From the NCBI GenBank assembly GCA_902582765.1, contig CACHTK010000003.1, positions 1 to 55,162 of the forward strand: 55,162 nt of DNA, given 5' to 3'. A program made the position numbers and the translations under genes. Positions 39,096 through 48,937 of this stretch are shown here, in pieces. This DNA comes from an uncultured Pelagibacteraceae bacterium (GTDB lineage: Bacteria > Pseudomonadota > Alphaproteobacteria > Pelagibacterales > Pelagibacteraceae). The stretch's first letter is position 1, and every line of letters starts with the position of its first letter. Below the pieces are notes generated by a model. The model saw only the letters and a list, made by a program, of their open reading frames with translations. It ran no database searches and was not told where the DNA came from.

Positions 39096-40470
39096 AAATT
39101 ATAGCTATTTAGCGTATGTGCTATTTTTTGGATTATGGGTATCCATAGGATCTGATCCATATAATTTTTTATTTATTTTTGAAAATGAAATTAGTATTTC
39201 TTTATTAAATTTTAATGAATTTGTAAATTTTATAAGAGCCATAATTCCAATAATTATTTTAATAATCTGTTTATATTTAATTATAAAAAAAAAATTATTC
39301 AAAGAGCAAAATAAATTTTTAATTATAATTTTATTAATTCAAATAATTCAATTAATATCAACTTATACTTCAAATTATTCAGCTATTTCAAGTCTTGAAG
39401 ATAGAATAGATCATATTGGAAGGTACCATTGGATAATCTCTTCAATTGCTTCAATATTTTTATTTATGTTAATGGATAAAATAGAAAGATTTGAATTTAA
39501 AAAAATATTTTTCATTTCTATATTCTTTCTATTTTTTATGGTTATATTTTTTTCATATAAAAATCTTTTGGATTTTATTTTCCAAGATTCAAAAAGTTCT
39601 CTATATTCTTTAAATGTGTTTAGAGAAAGTGCTTATTTTTTAAATCATGAATTTCCTAGAGTTACTGGAATATCTAGATCAATAATTTTTTTATATGTTA
39701 TTATTTATTTTTTTAATATTAATTCTCAAAATTTAATTAAATTGTTAAATAATATTATCCTTATTATATTAGGTTCATTATTATTTTTATATCAATCAAG
39801 ATTTGGAATTATTTCATATTTATTTATCAATATTATTTTTTTATTAAGCGCCTCGAATAAAATAAAATCTGTAAGATTTATCTTATCTATTTTTTTAATA
39901 CAAATATTACTTTCATTTTTAATATCAAACTCAAGAATATATTTTAATAATTATATTAAAGCTGAACAAAATAATGAATTCAAAATATTAAACGAAAATA
40001 AAGATGACAAAATAAGTCATTTTAGAGTGATGAAAGATTTGAGTAAAAAAGGAACTGATCAGATTGAAAATATGTTATTTTCTGGGAGATTAAAAATTTG
40101 GAGAGACTCTTTTGAGTATATAAATAAAAATCCTCTGATAGGTTATGGATCAATGTCCGACAGAATACTGCTCAATCAGTCTAGAAAAAAAAATAATCAA
40201 ATCATTAATCCAATCTCTAATGCTTATTTATACTCGTTGTTATCAGGAGGTATTATATCTTTATTTCTGTTTTTATATTTTTGGGTTAATATTAAAAAGG
40301 AAATTTTTAGAACTTTTAAGCTAAAAACGATTGAAAACAATTATTCTAAGATAGGTCATGTATTAATTTTATTAATATTTTTAAGATGTTTAATTGAAAA
40401 TTCAATAATGTTGTTTGGTGTTGACTACCTATTAATTATAAACTCTCTATACTTAGTAAAAAAAATATGA
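39082..40470 (+). CDS. O-antigen ligase/polymerase (Wzy/WaaL-like) membrane protein
   Basis: Multi-TM; FSGRLKIWRDSFEYINKNPLIGYG typical of the WaaL/Wzy family. Confidence 0.75.
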   Translation: MKIDRNYSYLAYVLFFGLWVSIGSDPYNFLFIFENEISISLLNFNEFVNFIRAIIPIIILIICLYLIIKKKLFKEQNKFLIIILLIQIIQLISTYTSNYSAISSLEDRIDHIGRYHWIISSIASIFLFMLMDKIERFEFKKIFFISIFFLFFMVIFFSYKNLLDFIFQDSKSSLYSLNVFRESAYFLNHEFPRVTGISRSIIFLYVIIYFFNINSQNLIKLLNNIILIILGSLLFLYQSRFGIISYLFINIIFLLSASNKIKSVRFILSIFLIQILLSFLISNSRIYFNNYIKAEQNNEFKILNENKDDKISHFRVMKDLSKKGTDQIENMLFSGRLKIWRDSFEYINKNPLIGYGSMSDRILLNQSRKKNNQIINPISNAYLYSLLSGGIISLFLFLYFWVNIKKEIFRTFKLKTIENNYSKIGHVLILLIFLRCLIENSIMLFGVDYLLIINSLYLVKKI

Positions 40471-41882
40471 AAATCTCTATAATAATGTGTGCTTTTAAAA
40501 GTATGCCTTACATAATGTCATCTGTTGAGTCTTTTCGAGAGCAAAAACACTTAGATAAAGAGTTAATCATTATTTATTCAAAGTCAAATGATAATACTGA
40601 ATATTATATAAAAAGTATTAAAGATAAAAATGTAAAAAAATTTAATCTCAACGGCTCTGTCTATGAATGTTTAAATTTTGGTATTTCTAAATCACGTGGA
40701 GATATAATAGGTATACTGCATTCAGATGATGTATTTTTTAGTAATAAAACTCTCAGTTATGTAAACAAAGAATTTCTGAATAAAAAAACCGATTTAATTT
40801 ATGGAAATATACTTTTTAGTAAAAAAAATAATCTTCTAGAAATTAATAGATCTTGGAAAAATATCAAATTGAAAAATAAATATGATTTACCACCACACAC
40901 AGGAACTTTTATAAAAAAAAAAGTTTACAAAAAATTTACGTATAACAAAAATTATTTTATATCGTCAGATACAGAATTTTTAATTAGATTATTTAAAACA
41001 AATATAAAAACATCTTACATGGATAAATTCATATGTATAATGCGTCATGGTGGATTGAGTACAAGTGCAAGACATTTTTTTGAGAAACTTATTGAAGATA
41101 TTAAAATCTACAGAAAAAATGATTTTTCATCTTTAGACTATTTAAAAAAATTAATGTCAAAATCTAATCAATTTTTTAATTTAGATAATATAAATAATTC
41201 ACATTATTTAAAAAAAATAAATGATCATTCAAAAGTAAAATTTATTAATGAGAGAAATATCCTTCGAGAAAAAGGAACAATTATATCTGCATTGAATTTA
41301 GCTTATATCGGCTTCAATCATAAGTATAAGTTGAGGAACCATAAACATTTTTATTGGTCAGATGGACTTTTTTCGACTTTTTCAACTCGTAAAAAAAAAA
41401 AACCAGGAAGAATATTTTTTTCAAGGTTATTATCTGTAATAAATTCACATAAAAAAAATATAAGAATTTGTATATTGGGTGATATACCAATGATTACTCG
41501 GTTGTGGTTGAAAGATAAATTAAAAGTCAAATATAATTATTTTAAACTACCTTATGGAAATGAAAAAAAAATAATCAAATCCATTAAAAACATAAATTTA
41601 AGAAAAAAAAATTTAATTATTTTGACACTACCAACTCCTAAACAAGAATTAATTGCAAATTATTTGATTAAAAAGTTTCCAAATACTAATATTCTATGTA
41701 TTGGTGGTAGTTTAAATATTCTTAGCGGATTTGAAAAAGAGGTACCAACAATATTTTATATGTTAAATTTAGAATGGCTATGGAGATTGCGTTTTGACAC
41801 TATTAGAAGGTTTAAAAGATTAATAGAAAGTGGACTGTTATATTCAAAATTAAAATTTACAGGTAAAATTGATATTTTTTAA
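40467..41882 (+). CDS. Two-domain protein: GT2 glycosyltransferase + C-terminal WecG/TagA/CpsF (GT26)-like
   Basis: N-term ISIIMCAFKSMPYIMSSVESFREQ, GILHSDDVF; C-term LTLPTPKQELIANYLI, CIGGSLNILSG, LNLEWLWRLRFDTIRRFKRLI. Confidence 0.75.
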   Translation: MKISIIMCAFKSMPYIMSSVESFREQKHLDKELIIIYSKSNDNTEYYIKSIKDKNVKKFNLNGSVYECLNFGISKSRGDIIGILHSDDVFFSNKTLSYVNKEFLNKKTDLIYGNILFSKKNNLLEINRSWKNIKLKNKYDLPPHTGTFIKKKVYKKFTYNKNYFISSDTEFLIRLFKTNIKTSYMDKFICIMRHGGLSTSARHFFEKLIEDIKIYRKNDFSSLDYLKKLMSKSNQFFNLDNINNSHYLKKINDHSKVKFINERNILREKGTIISALNLAYIGFNHKYKLRNHKHFYWSDGLFSTFSTRKKKKPGRIFFSRLLSVINSHKKNIRICILGDIPMITRLWLKDKLKVKYNYFKLPYGNEKKIIKSIKNINLRKKNLIILTLPTPKQELIANYLIKKFPNTNILCIGGSLNILSGFEKEVPTIFYMLNLEWLWRLRFDTIRRFKRLIESGLLYSKLKFTGKIDIF

Positions 41883-42748
41883 TGAATAAACATACATCTT
41901 GGATTTGCGATTATAACAAAAATAGCGGGGAAGGTAATTTAGCAAGAATTTATCTTAATTCGCTAAAAATCAAAGATATCAAAGTTATTAATCCAAAATA
42001 TAAATTTTATTTAAGTGAATATATCTATCAGATTTTAGGAATATTAGTCTTATGGTATTATTATTTTTTAGGTAAAAAAACAATATATGTTAATTATTTG
42101 CCTCTCTGGAATAGTTTTATTTTTTTATTGTGTCCTCCAAAAACTATATTTGGTCCAATAACTGGAAGTATTCAAATAAATAAAATAAAAAATATTAATT
42201 CTTTAATAAGAGCAAAAGTTTTACCAATTTTTTACCACTTAAGTTTGATTATTTTAAATTATAGACAAAAAAAAATACTTTTTGCGACAAATATCTTAAA
42301 AAAATATGTAAATAAAAAAATAAAAAAAAAATCAGTATTTAATTTCATACCAAATAATTATTCTATTAAAATCAATAAAAAAAAAACAAAAAGAATATTT
42401 GACCTTATAGTTTATTATAGAAAACATAAAAATAAATTTTTTGATCACCACATAACTTATTTAGAAAATCAGATTAATAATAAAAAAAAAATTATAATTG
42501 TTGGTGATAAAATCAATATAAAAGGTTGCATATATTTGGGCACAGTAAATAAAATTAAATTATTAACACTTTTAAAAAGAACTAAATTTTGTCTATCAGG
42601 TGATGATAATTTATTGTCGTTATTTAATTTGGAATGCTTAATGACAGGTGTAAAAATTATATTTAATCACAAATTAAAATTTCAAATAAGTCAAAAAAAT
42701 CAAAAGCAATTTAAACCATATGATTATGAGCTAGAAACTTTTTTGTAA
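41882..42748 (+). CDS. Uncharacterised island protein, possibly GT-B glycosyltransferase
   Basis: Long ORF in translationally coupled run; no decisive motif. Confidence 0.5.
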   Translation: MNKHTSWICDYNKNSGEGNLARIYLNSLKIKDIKVINPKYKFYLSEYIYQILGILVLWYYYFLGKKTIYVNYLPLWNSFIFLLCPPKTIFGPITGSIQINKIKNINSLIRAKVLPIFYHLSLIILNYRQKKILFATNILKKYVNKKIKKKSVFNFIPNNYSIKINKKKTKRIFDLIVYYRKHKNKFFDHHITYLENQINNKKKIIIVGDKINIKGCIYLGTVNKIKLLTLLKRTKFCLSGDDNLLSLFNLECLMTGVKIIFNHKLKFQISQKNQKQFKPYDYELETFL

Positions 42749-42753
42749 TGGAA

Positions 42754-43887
42754 TTATTTTTTAATTAGATAAATTAATTTTTTAATTATTTTATTGTAAT
42801 CATATTTTAATAAATATTCTCTACGAGATGATAATGCCAGTTTTTCATATTTTTTTTTGTTGTTAAAAGTTTCTATAATGTAGTTTGCTATATTGTTTAT
42901 ATCTTCATTTTGATTAAAAGCCTTACCATTTAAATTATCTTTTATTATATGAGAAATTCCCCCAACTTTAAAAGTAATATTAGGCACAGCTCTTGAATTA
43001 GCTTCTATAAGAGCTAAACCATATGCTTCTGACTCCGAAAATAATATGTGGAAATGATTTTTTAAAAGGTGGTTAGATATAATCTTTTCTCCATTAGGGT
43101 CGTTTTTATTTATAAACCCAACAAATTTTACTCTTTTATCAGTAAAATTTTTATTTTTTAATCCTATTACTGTTAAATAAGATTTTACACCTTTTCTATT
43201 AATAGTTTCATTAAGCTTTAAAACCTTATCCAAACCTTTTCTTTTCCACTTAACACTCAAGGTTATAAGGTTAATTCTACATTTGGGCCTTATTTTTAAT
43301 TTACGATTTATGGTTTTTTCTGCAATTTTTTCTTTTAAATTGGGTCCTAAATTTAAGTGATGAAATTTTTCTGAAAATTTTTTATACTTTTTTTTTGCTT
43401 TATTGATAGCCCATATACTAGAGAGAAAAATCTTATAACATTTCTTGATTGTTTTTTTTTCAAGAATTTTTATATTTTTGTTGGTTTCTTTAGAAATATT
43501 TTTATCTTTAAAATAATGTTCATAGTAATCGGTATATAAAGTATCTGTCCAAAGTAATATTGGTATTTTTGTTTTTAAATTAGAAATTAATGAGATATCA
43601 AATGCCAATAAATAGTCTACTTTAATATCTTTTAGTCTATTTTCAATTTGCCTTGAGAAATTTTTTGATATTATCTCATTATAAGCTTCATCATATTTTA
43701 TATTTCTTATAAACTTAAGATACTCTCTTCTGATAGCAAAAATTTTTCTTAGTAAATTATTTAAATTATCTATTTTTACAGTTTTAATATTATTTTGAGA
43801 TTTTAAATTTGAATAAATTGTATTTTCTGTTCCTGACCAAAATATTTTATCATCAAGGTTAGATCTTGAAATTATTCCAATAATCAT
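42754..43887 (-). CDS. Glycosyltransferase family 4/1-like
   Basis: HILFSESEAYGLALIEANSRAVPNITFKVGGISHII (ExxxxxxxE). Confidence 0.85.
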   Translation of the reverse strand: MIIGIISRSNLDDKIFWSGTENTIYSNLKSQNNIKTVKIDNLNNLLRKIFAIRREYLKFIRNIKYDEAYNEIISKNFSRQIENRLKDIKVDYLLAFDISLISNLKTKIPILLWTDTLYTDYYEHYFKDKNISKETNKNIKILEKKTIKKCYKIFLSSIWAINKAKKKYKKFSEKFHHLNLGPNLKEKIAEKTINRKLKIRPKCRINLITLSVKWKRKGLDKVLKLNETINRKGVKSYLTVIGLKNKNFTDKRVKFVGFINKNDPNGEKIISNHLLKNHFHILFSESEAYGLALIEANSRAVPNITFKVGGISHIIKDNLNGKAFNQNEDINNIANYIIETFNNKKKYEKLALSSRREYLLKYDYNKIIKKLIYLIKK

Positions 43888-45140
43888 AATATCTTTAAAG
43901 ATTTAAGCTTAATCTGAAATAATTTTCTAGTTTTCTTATTAATAAAATCAAACAAAAATATTATTAGAAAATAAGTTAGCAGGGTTGAATATGCAGCACC
44001 TGAAATACCAATTTTAGGTATTAATAAAAAATTTAAAAAAATATTTATTAATGCCCCTAAAAAAACATTTATTGCATAATATTTTTGAAAATTATTATCA
44101 ATATACCAGTGCTCGTTTGCAACTCCAAAAAAAACAAAAATTAAAGAAAATGACAATATGAAAGTTGTATAAATACTCTCTAAATAAAATTGACCAAATA
44201 TATAGGGGATTAGGGTTTTTGTACTTATTAGTATAATTAGTATTATAAATAATGAAATTTTAAATAAAAAAGAATTTAAGTTTGCTAGATCTAAATTATA
44301 TTTTTTACTTTTTAAAATTATCGGTAAATATGAAATTAATAGAATTTTAGGTATGAAATGAAATATTTCTATGTATCTAACTGAAACTGAGTATATACCT
44401 AAATTATATTCATCTAACAACTGATTTATCATGATTTGATCTATTCGCATGTATAGATAAATGCTTAAAGATGTAATTAAAATTGGAAAGCTTTTGACTA
44501 GTAACTTATTAATTTTAAAAAAATTAATTTTTACAAATATTTTTTTTTGTCTTAAAAAATAAAATATATTAGTAAGCAAAAATACAATAACGAAATCAAA
44601 AACTAAGGCAAAATATAAATAACTATTATCTAAATTGTTTATCGTGGAATAGACTACAATTAAAAACGAACATATAAAACCAATTAATTGCGAAATTACG
44701 ATATATTTTAATAATAACTTTGCCTCAAAAAAACTAAAAATAATTTCATAACTTTTAAATACTAAAGCAAAACCTAAAATTAACGTATAAGTAAAATATA
44801 TTTCATTTTTATTGAGTAAATATATAATAAATAAGAATATAAAATAATTTAATAAACTAACAATTATTCTAAAATAATATGCATTCATAATTAATTCATG
44901 ATCATATTTTTTGTTCCTTATAATTTGATTTACTAAAACTGGGTTGATTCCAAATGATGCGAATACATTAAATAAAAAAAGTAATGCTAAAAGGTAGTTT
45001 AAAATACCAAATTCTTCTGGTCCAAGATACCTTGCCAATAATATTAATAAAAATATATTTAATGATCCTCTAAATAATTTATCGAAAGTAATCCAAGATA
45101 AATTGATTTTGAAACTTTTTTTATTTAAAATTTTAAGCAA
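43884..45140 (-). CDS. Polysaccharide flippase (Wzx/RfbX family)
   Basis: ~12 TM; ILLARYLGPEEFGILNYLLALLFLF, RIDQIMINQLLDEYNLGIYSVSVRYIE. Confidence 0.9.
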   Translation of the reverse strand: MLKILNKKSFKINLSWITFDKLFRGSLNIFLLILLARYLGPEEFGILNYLLALLFLFNVFASFGINPVLVNQIIRNKKYDHELIMNAYYFRIIVSLLNYFIFLFIIYLLNKNEIYFTYTLILGFALVFKSYEIIFSFFEAKLLLKYIVISQLIGFICSFLIVVYSTINNLDNSYLYFALVFDFVIVFLLTNIFYFLRQKKIFVKINFFKINKLLVKSFPILITSLSIYLYMRIDQIMINQLLDEYNLGIYSVSVRYIEIFHFIPKILLISYLPIILKSKKYNLDLANLNSFLFKISLFIILIILISTKTLIPYIFGQFYLESIYTTFILSFSLIFVFFGVANEHWYIDNNFQKYYAINVFLGALINIFLNFLLIPKIGISGAAYSTLLTYFLIIFLFDFINKKTRKLFQIKLKSLKIL

Positions 45141-45145
45141 ATTAT

Positions 45146-46468
45146 TTAATTTTTCTTAATTTCATAAAGATAAAAAGATATTGGAATGAAATATATCATA
45201 CTAAGCCAATTATTGAAAAAATTTCCAGTTGGAATTATTGGCCACAAATTAATAAAAATACCAATCATAAGGGAATTATAGATATATTTTTTGTCATTAT
45301 TTTTGATTAAATTTAGTATTTTATAGGTCAGATAAATAAAAAAATAAAATATAAAACTAAAACCAATAATTCCTGTTTCTGCCAAAAGTTGTAAATAGGT
45401 ATTATGTGGATGGGTCGAACATCCATAACTTTGTTTAATTTCACCAAAACTGTTTTTAATATTATTTTTGGGTTTAAATTCAAAATCTTTACACTTAATT
45501 CTAAACGATTTTGGACCATGTCCAAAAATAGGTTTGTTTAAAAACATACGTACAGCGGTACTATAATGAGTTTGGTGATGAAAACTGAAAATCATAAAAT
45601 TAAATTTTGTTTCATTTACATCCTTTTCCAAAAAATTTTCATAATATTTACCTTTAAATTGTCCAATAGTATCTGAGAAAGTTCTTTCAAATATTTTTGG
45701 ATTTTGAATAGTTAAAAGAATTGAAAAAATTAAAAAAAGAATAAAAATTTTTATTATATTTATTCTTAATGATCTATTGATAAGAAAAAAAATAAAACTA
45801 AATATAAATATTAGACCTAATGCTGATCTATCTCCAGATCTATAAATTAAAACAACTGATAATATTAAAATTAAGAAATCAGATATTTTTATTTTGTCAT
45901 TATTTTTTTTAATTTTTAATATTAAATATATAAAAACCGGTAATATTTTTTGTAAAAAACTACCAAGAATAAATTTATCACCAAAAGGACCACTTATTCT
46001 CATTAGGTCATCGTTATTTGGTTTCATTCCAAAAATATCTTGGCCGATAAATATTTGATAAAGACTATCTAGTATAACAAAAATTAGAGTATACTTATAG
46101 ATTCTATAAATTGTTTCAATTGAATTAGATATCGAATTCAAAAAATATATAATCGATAATGTATAAAGACCAAATCTTATATAAAAAAAAGAGGACTTGA
46201 GAGAAATAAATTTTTCAACTGAAAAAAAAGAAATGATAACAATATATATCCAAAAAATAAAAAATACTTTTAAAATTTTTTCATTAAAGATGAAACTTTT
46301 TTTTTCACTAAAAAAAAGATACAAAAAATTTATAAAAGTTAATAATAATAAAATTTCTGCTATAAGAGGTCCTGCAATCAAGGCTAGGGGTAATAGACCT
46401 ATTTGGTAAATCGATATTTTTTTTAGCATTGAATTAATCTTAACAATATATATAACAATTTTTAACAA
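45146..46468 (-). CDS. O-antigen ligase/polymerase family membrane protein
   Basis: Multi-TM; RMFLNKPIFGHGPKSFR, CSTHPHNTYLQLLAETGIIGF. Confidence 0.88.
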   Translation of the reverse strand: MLKIVIYIVKINSMLKKISIYQIGLLPLALIAGPLIAEILLLLTFINFLYLFFSEKKSFIFNEKILKVFFIFWIYIVIISFFSVEKFISLKSSFFYIRFGLYTLSIIYFLNSISNSIETIYRIYKYTLIFVILDSLYQIFIGQDIFGMKPNNDDLMRISGPFGDKFILGSFLQKILPVFIYLILKIKKNNDKIKISDFLILILSVVLIYRSGDRSALGLIFIFSFIFFLINRSLRINIIKIFILFLIFSILLTIQNPKIFERTFSDTIGQFKGKYYENFLEKDVNETKFNFMIFSFHHQTHYSTAVRMFLNKPIFGHGPKSFRIKCKDFEFKPKNNIKNSFGEIKQSYGCSTHPHNTYLQLLAETGIIGFSFIFYFFIYLTYKILNLIKNNDKKYIYNSLMIGIFINLWPIIPTGNFFNNWLSMIYFIPISFYLYEIKKN

Positions 46469-46469
46469 A

Positions 46470-47165
46470 ATGATTAAACTTTATTGTGATACTTCAAATA
46501 TTAAAGAAATTAAAAGTTGCTTGAAAAAATTTAATATAAGTGGAGTAACCACAAATCCATCCATAATGAGAAGTGAGGGCGTAAAAAATTATAAGCTTCA
46601 TTGTAAAAATATTCTTCAGGTTACTAAAAAAAAACCATTATCTGTGGAAGTTTTTGCTGATAATGACGATGAAATAATTCTGCAAGCTTTAGAAATTTCA
46701 AAATGGAGCAATAGCATATTTGTAAAAGTTCCAGTTATAAATACATATGGAAAATTTTTAGAAAAAGTTATTTATGAACTTAATAAAAAAGGAATAAAAC
46801 TTAATATTACTGCTATATTTACAACAGACCAACTTTTCAAGATAAAAAAAATTATCAATAAAGAAACTCCAATAATCGTTTCATTGTTTTGTGGAAGAAT
46901 TGCAGATAACGGTATAGACCCGGAACCTTTTGTTATAAAAGCAAAAAAAATTTTTAAAAATTACAAAAATGTAAAAATACTTTGGGCTAGTGTTCGTGAG
47001 GTGTTTAATTTTTATCAAGCAAAAAGATCAAAAAGCGATATCATTACTGTTCCACCATCCTTAATAAAAAAAATTAAGAGTAAAAAAATTAATCTAAATG
47101 AATATTCCAAAAAAACTGTAAAACAATTCTTTGAAGATGGAAAGAAGTCAAATTTTAAACTTTAA
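46470..47165 (+). CDS. Transaldolase/fructose-6-phosphate aldolase-like protein
   Basis: LYCDTSNIKEIKSCLKKFNISGVTTNPSIM, FVKVPV (Schiff-base Lys), LNITAIFTTDQL. Confidence 0.88.
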   Translation: MIKLYCDTSNIKEIKSCLKKFNISGVTTNPSIMRSEGVKNYKLHCKNILQVTKKKPLSVEVFADNDDEIILQALEISKWSNSIFVKVPVINTYGKFLEKVIYELNKKGIKLNITAIFTTDQLFKIKKIINKETPIIVSLFCGRIADNGIDPEPFVIKAKKIFKNYKNVKILWASVREVFNFYQAKRSKSDIITVPPSLIKKIKSKKINLNEYSKKTVKQFFEDGKKSNFKL

Positions 47166-47682
47166 TAATTTTTAACAGTTCTTTTAAGTTATCAATTTTA
47201 AAATCAGGATAGATTTCTGATAATATGTTATATCTTTTGTTTATTAAAACCGTTTTACACTTGGCTTTTTTTCCAGCTAGAATATCTTTATTTCTGTCAC
47301 CTACAACGTATGATTGACTTAAATTTAATTTATATTTTTTTTGAGCCTTGTAAATCATCCCAGGATTTGGCTTTCTCATGTAATTTTTATCTTTATCAGA
47401 ATAACAAGTATATACCTGATCAATTTTAAGTTTTTTCTTAATAATATCATTAATTAAAATTACATTTTTTTTTAAATTTTTGCCTCTCGAAACATCTGGC
47501 TGATTAGTTATAATGAATATTAAATATTTTTTTTGAAATCTCTCTATGACTAATTTTGAATTATTTTCAAACCTCAATTGTTTGTAATTTTTTATTGCTA
47601 TTGGTGTATTATTTTTGGAAACTAAGGTTTTTATTAGCGTTCCATCTCTATCAAAAAATATAGCTTTATTTTTTTTTACCAC
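47155..47682 (-). CDS. gmhB: D-glycero-D-manno-heptose bisphosphate phosphatase-like HAD protein
   Basis: FFDRDGTLIK, IITNQPDVSRG, RKPNPGMI, VVGDRNKDILAGKKA. Confidence 0.85.
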   Translation of the reverse strand: MVKKNKAIFFDRDGTLIKTLVSKNNTPIAIKNYKQLRFENNSKLVIERFQKKYLIFIITNQPDVSRGKNLKKNVILINDIIKKKLKIDQVYTCYSDKDKNYMRKPNPGMIYKAQKKYKLNLSQSYVVGDRNKDILAGKKAKCKTVLINKRYNILSEIYPDFKIDNLKELLKIIKV

Positions 47683-48260
47683 TTAGTTTTATTAACCTGT
47701 AACTCAGGATGAGATACAAACAAATGCCAAAGTAGACACTGAAAAGTTTCAGAAATAGGTGTCACTAATTTTTTATCCTCGACATTAATTAAAATCTTTA
47801 AGTCAGAGTTATTGAAAGCATAGCCATCTGATTTTCCAACAATGCTAATTATTTTACTTTTTTTTGTTTTTGCAAATTTTATTGCTTTTATTATGTTGAC
47901 AGATACGTTTTTCTTTTGATTTCCACCACCTACAGAAAAAACCATCAAAACATCATTTTTATTGAGTTTGCAGAGTTTAAGATAACTATCAAATATTGTT
48001 TCAAAGCCATCATCATTCGTTTTAGATGTAATTTCAGATATATTATCAACTGGAGTATGAGCATCTATATTACACAATTTTCTAAAATCATTAACTGCAT
48101 GCGAAGCATTGCCAGCACTACCTCCAACTCCAATTATAAATAATCTACCACTTTTTTTTCTTAAATTTTTTAGCAACAAAACAGTTTTTTCAATAGCAAT
48201 AACATCTACTGATTGAATAGATTTTAAAATATTTTCAAAATATAATTTAGTATGTTTCAT
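47676..48260 (-). CDS. gmhA: Sedoheptulose-7-phosphate isomerase-like SIS protein
   Basis: GVGGSAGNASHAVNDF, VFSVGGGNQKKNVSVNIIKAI. Confidence 0.88.
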   Translation of the reverse strand: MKHTKLYFENILKSIQSVDVIAIEKTVLLLKNLRKKSGRLFIIGVGGSAGNASHAVNDFRKLCNIDAHTPVDNISEITSKTNDDGFETIFDSYLKLCKLNKNDVLMVFSVGGGNQKKNVSVNIIKAIKFAKTKKSKIISIVGKSDGYAFNNSDLKILINVEDKKLVTPISETFQCLLWHLFVSHPELQVNKTKW

Positions 48261-48937
48261 TTGCTTAAATATTTTTTAAAATCCTTTATTCCTTTATATG
48301 ATCCAATTTCATAAAATCTTTTACCAACAACATAACCATTTAATTTTTTTTTTTTAGAAATATTTTGAAAAATTATTGATAAATCAAATTTTTTGTTTTT
48401 TGGCAAATTATCAAAAATTTTCCTGTTCACGTATGATGCCCCATAATCTATATAGTCAAATTTTTTGTTTGAATTATTATTCTTATCATAAATAATATTC
48501 TTATCATTAAATTTAATGTTACTTTTATCATATTTGTTACTATTTTTATAAATTGCCATAATTGCTGTACATTTTTTATTAATCATTTTATTTAAATTAA
48601 AGTTAAGATAACTGTCACCATAAATTATAAAAAAATTTTTTTTCATATATTTTAAAGACTTTACAATTGCACCACCGGTTCCCAGTGGTTTTCCATCATC
48701 TACTATTTTTACATTTAAAAAATTTATGTTTTTTTTAACATAATCTTTTACTTTATAGCTCATGTAACATGTTGAGATTATTACATTTTTAAACTTATAT
48801 TTTTTTAGATACTTTAATTGATAAAATAAAAATGGTTTCCCTTTTACTTGAATAAGACACTTGGGTAAGTTATTTGTATAATTTTTTACTCTAGTTCCTT
48901 TTCCACCAGACAATATTATAACATCATATTTTTTCAA
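48257..48937 (-). CDS. hddC: Nucleotidyltransferase (heptose-1-P guanylyltransferase-like)
   Basis: VIILSGGKGTRVKNYTNNLPKCLIQVKGKPFLFYQL, GTGGAIVKSL, YGDSYL; neighbours hddA-like kinase. Confidence 0.82.
   Translation of the reverse strand: MKKYDVIILSGGKGTRVKNYTNNLPKCLIQVKGKPFLFYQLKYLKKYKFKNVIISTCYMSYKVKDYVKKNINFLNVKIVDDGKPLGTGGAIVKSLKYMKKNFFIIYGDSYLNFNLNKMINKKCTAIMAIYKNSNKYDKSNIKFNDKNIIYDKNNNSNKKFDYIDYGASYVNRKIFDNLPKNKKFDLSIIFQNISKKKKLNGYVVGKRFYEIGSYKGIKDFKKYLSK

Noticed and set aside
45328-45525. 65-aa - strand ORF
   Set aside because: Alternative frame on the same strand within the Wzy-like gene; no independent support.
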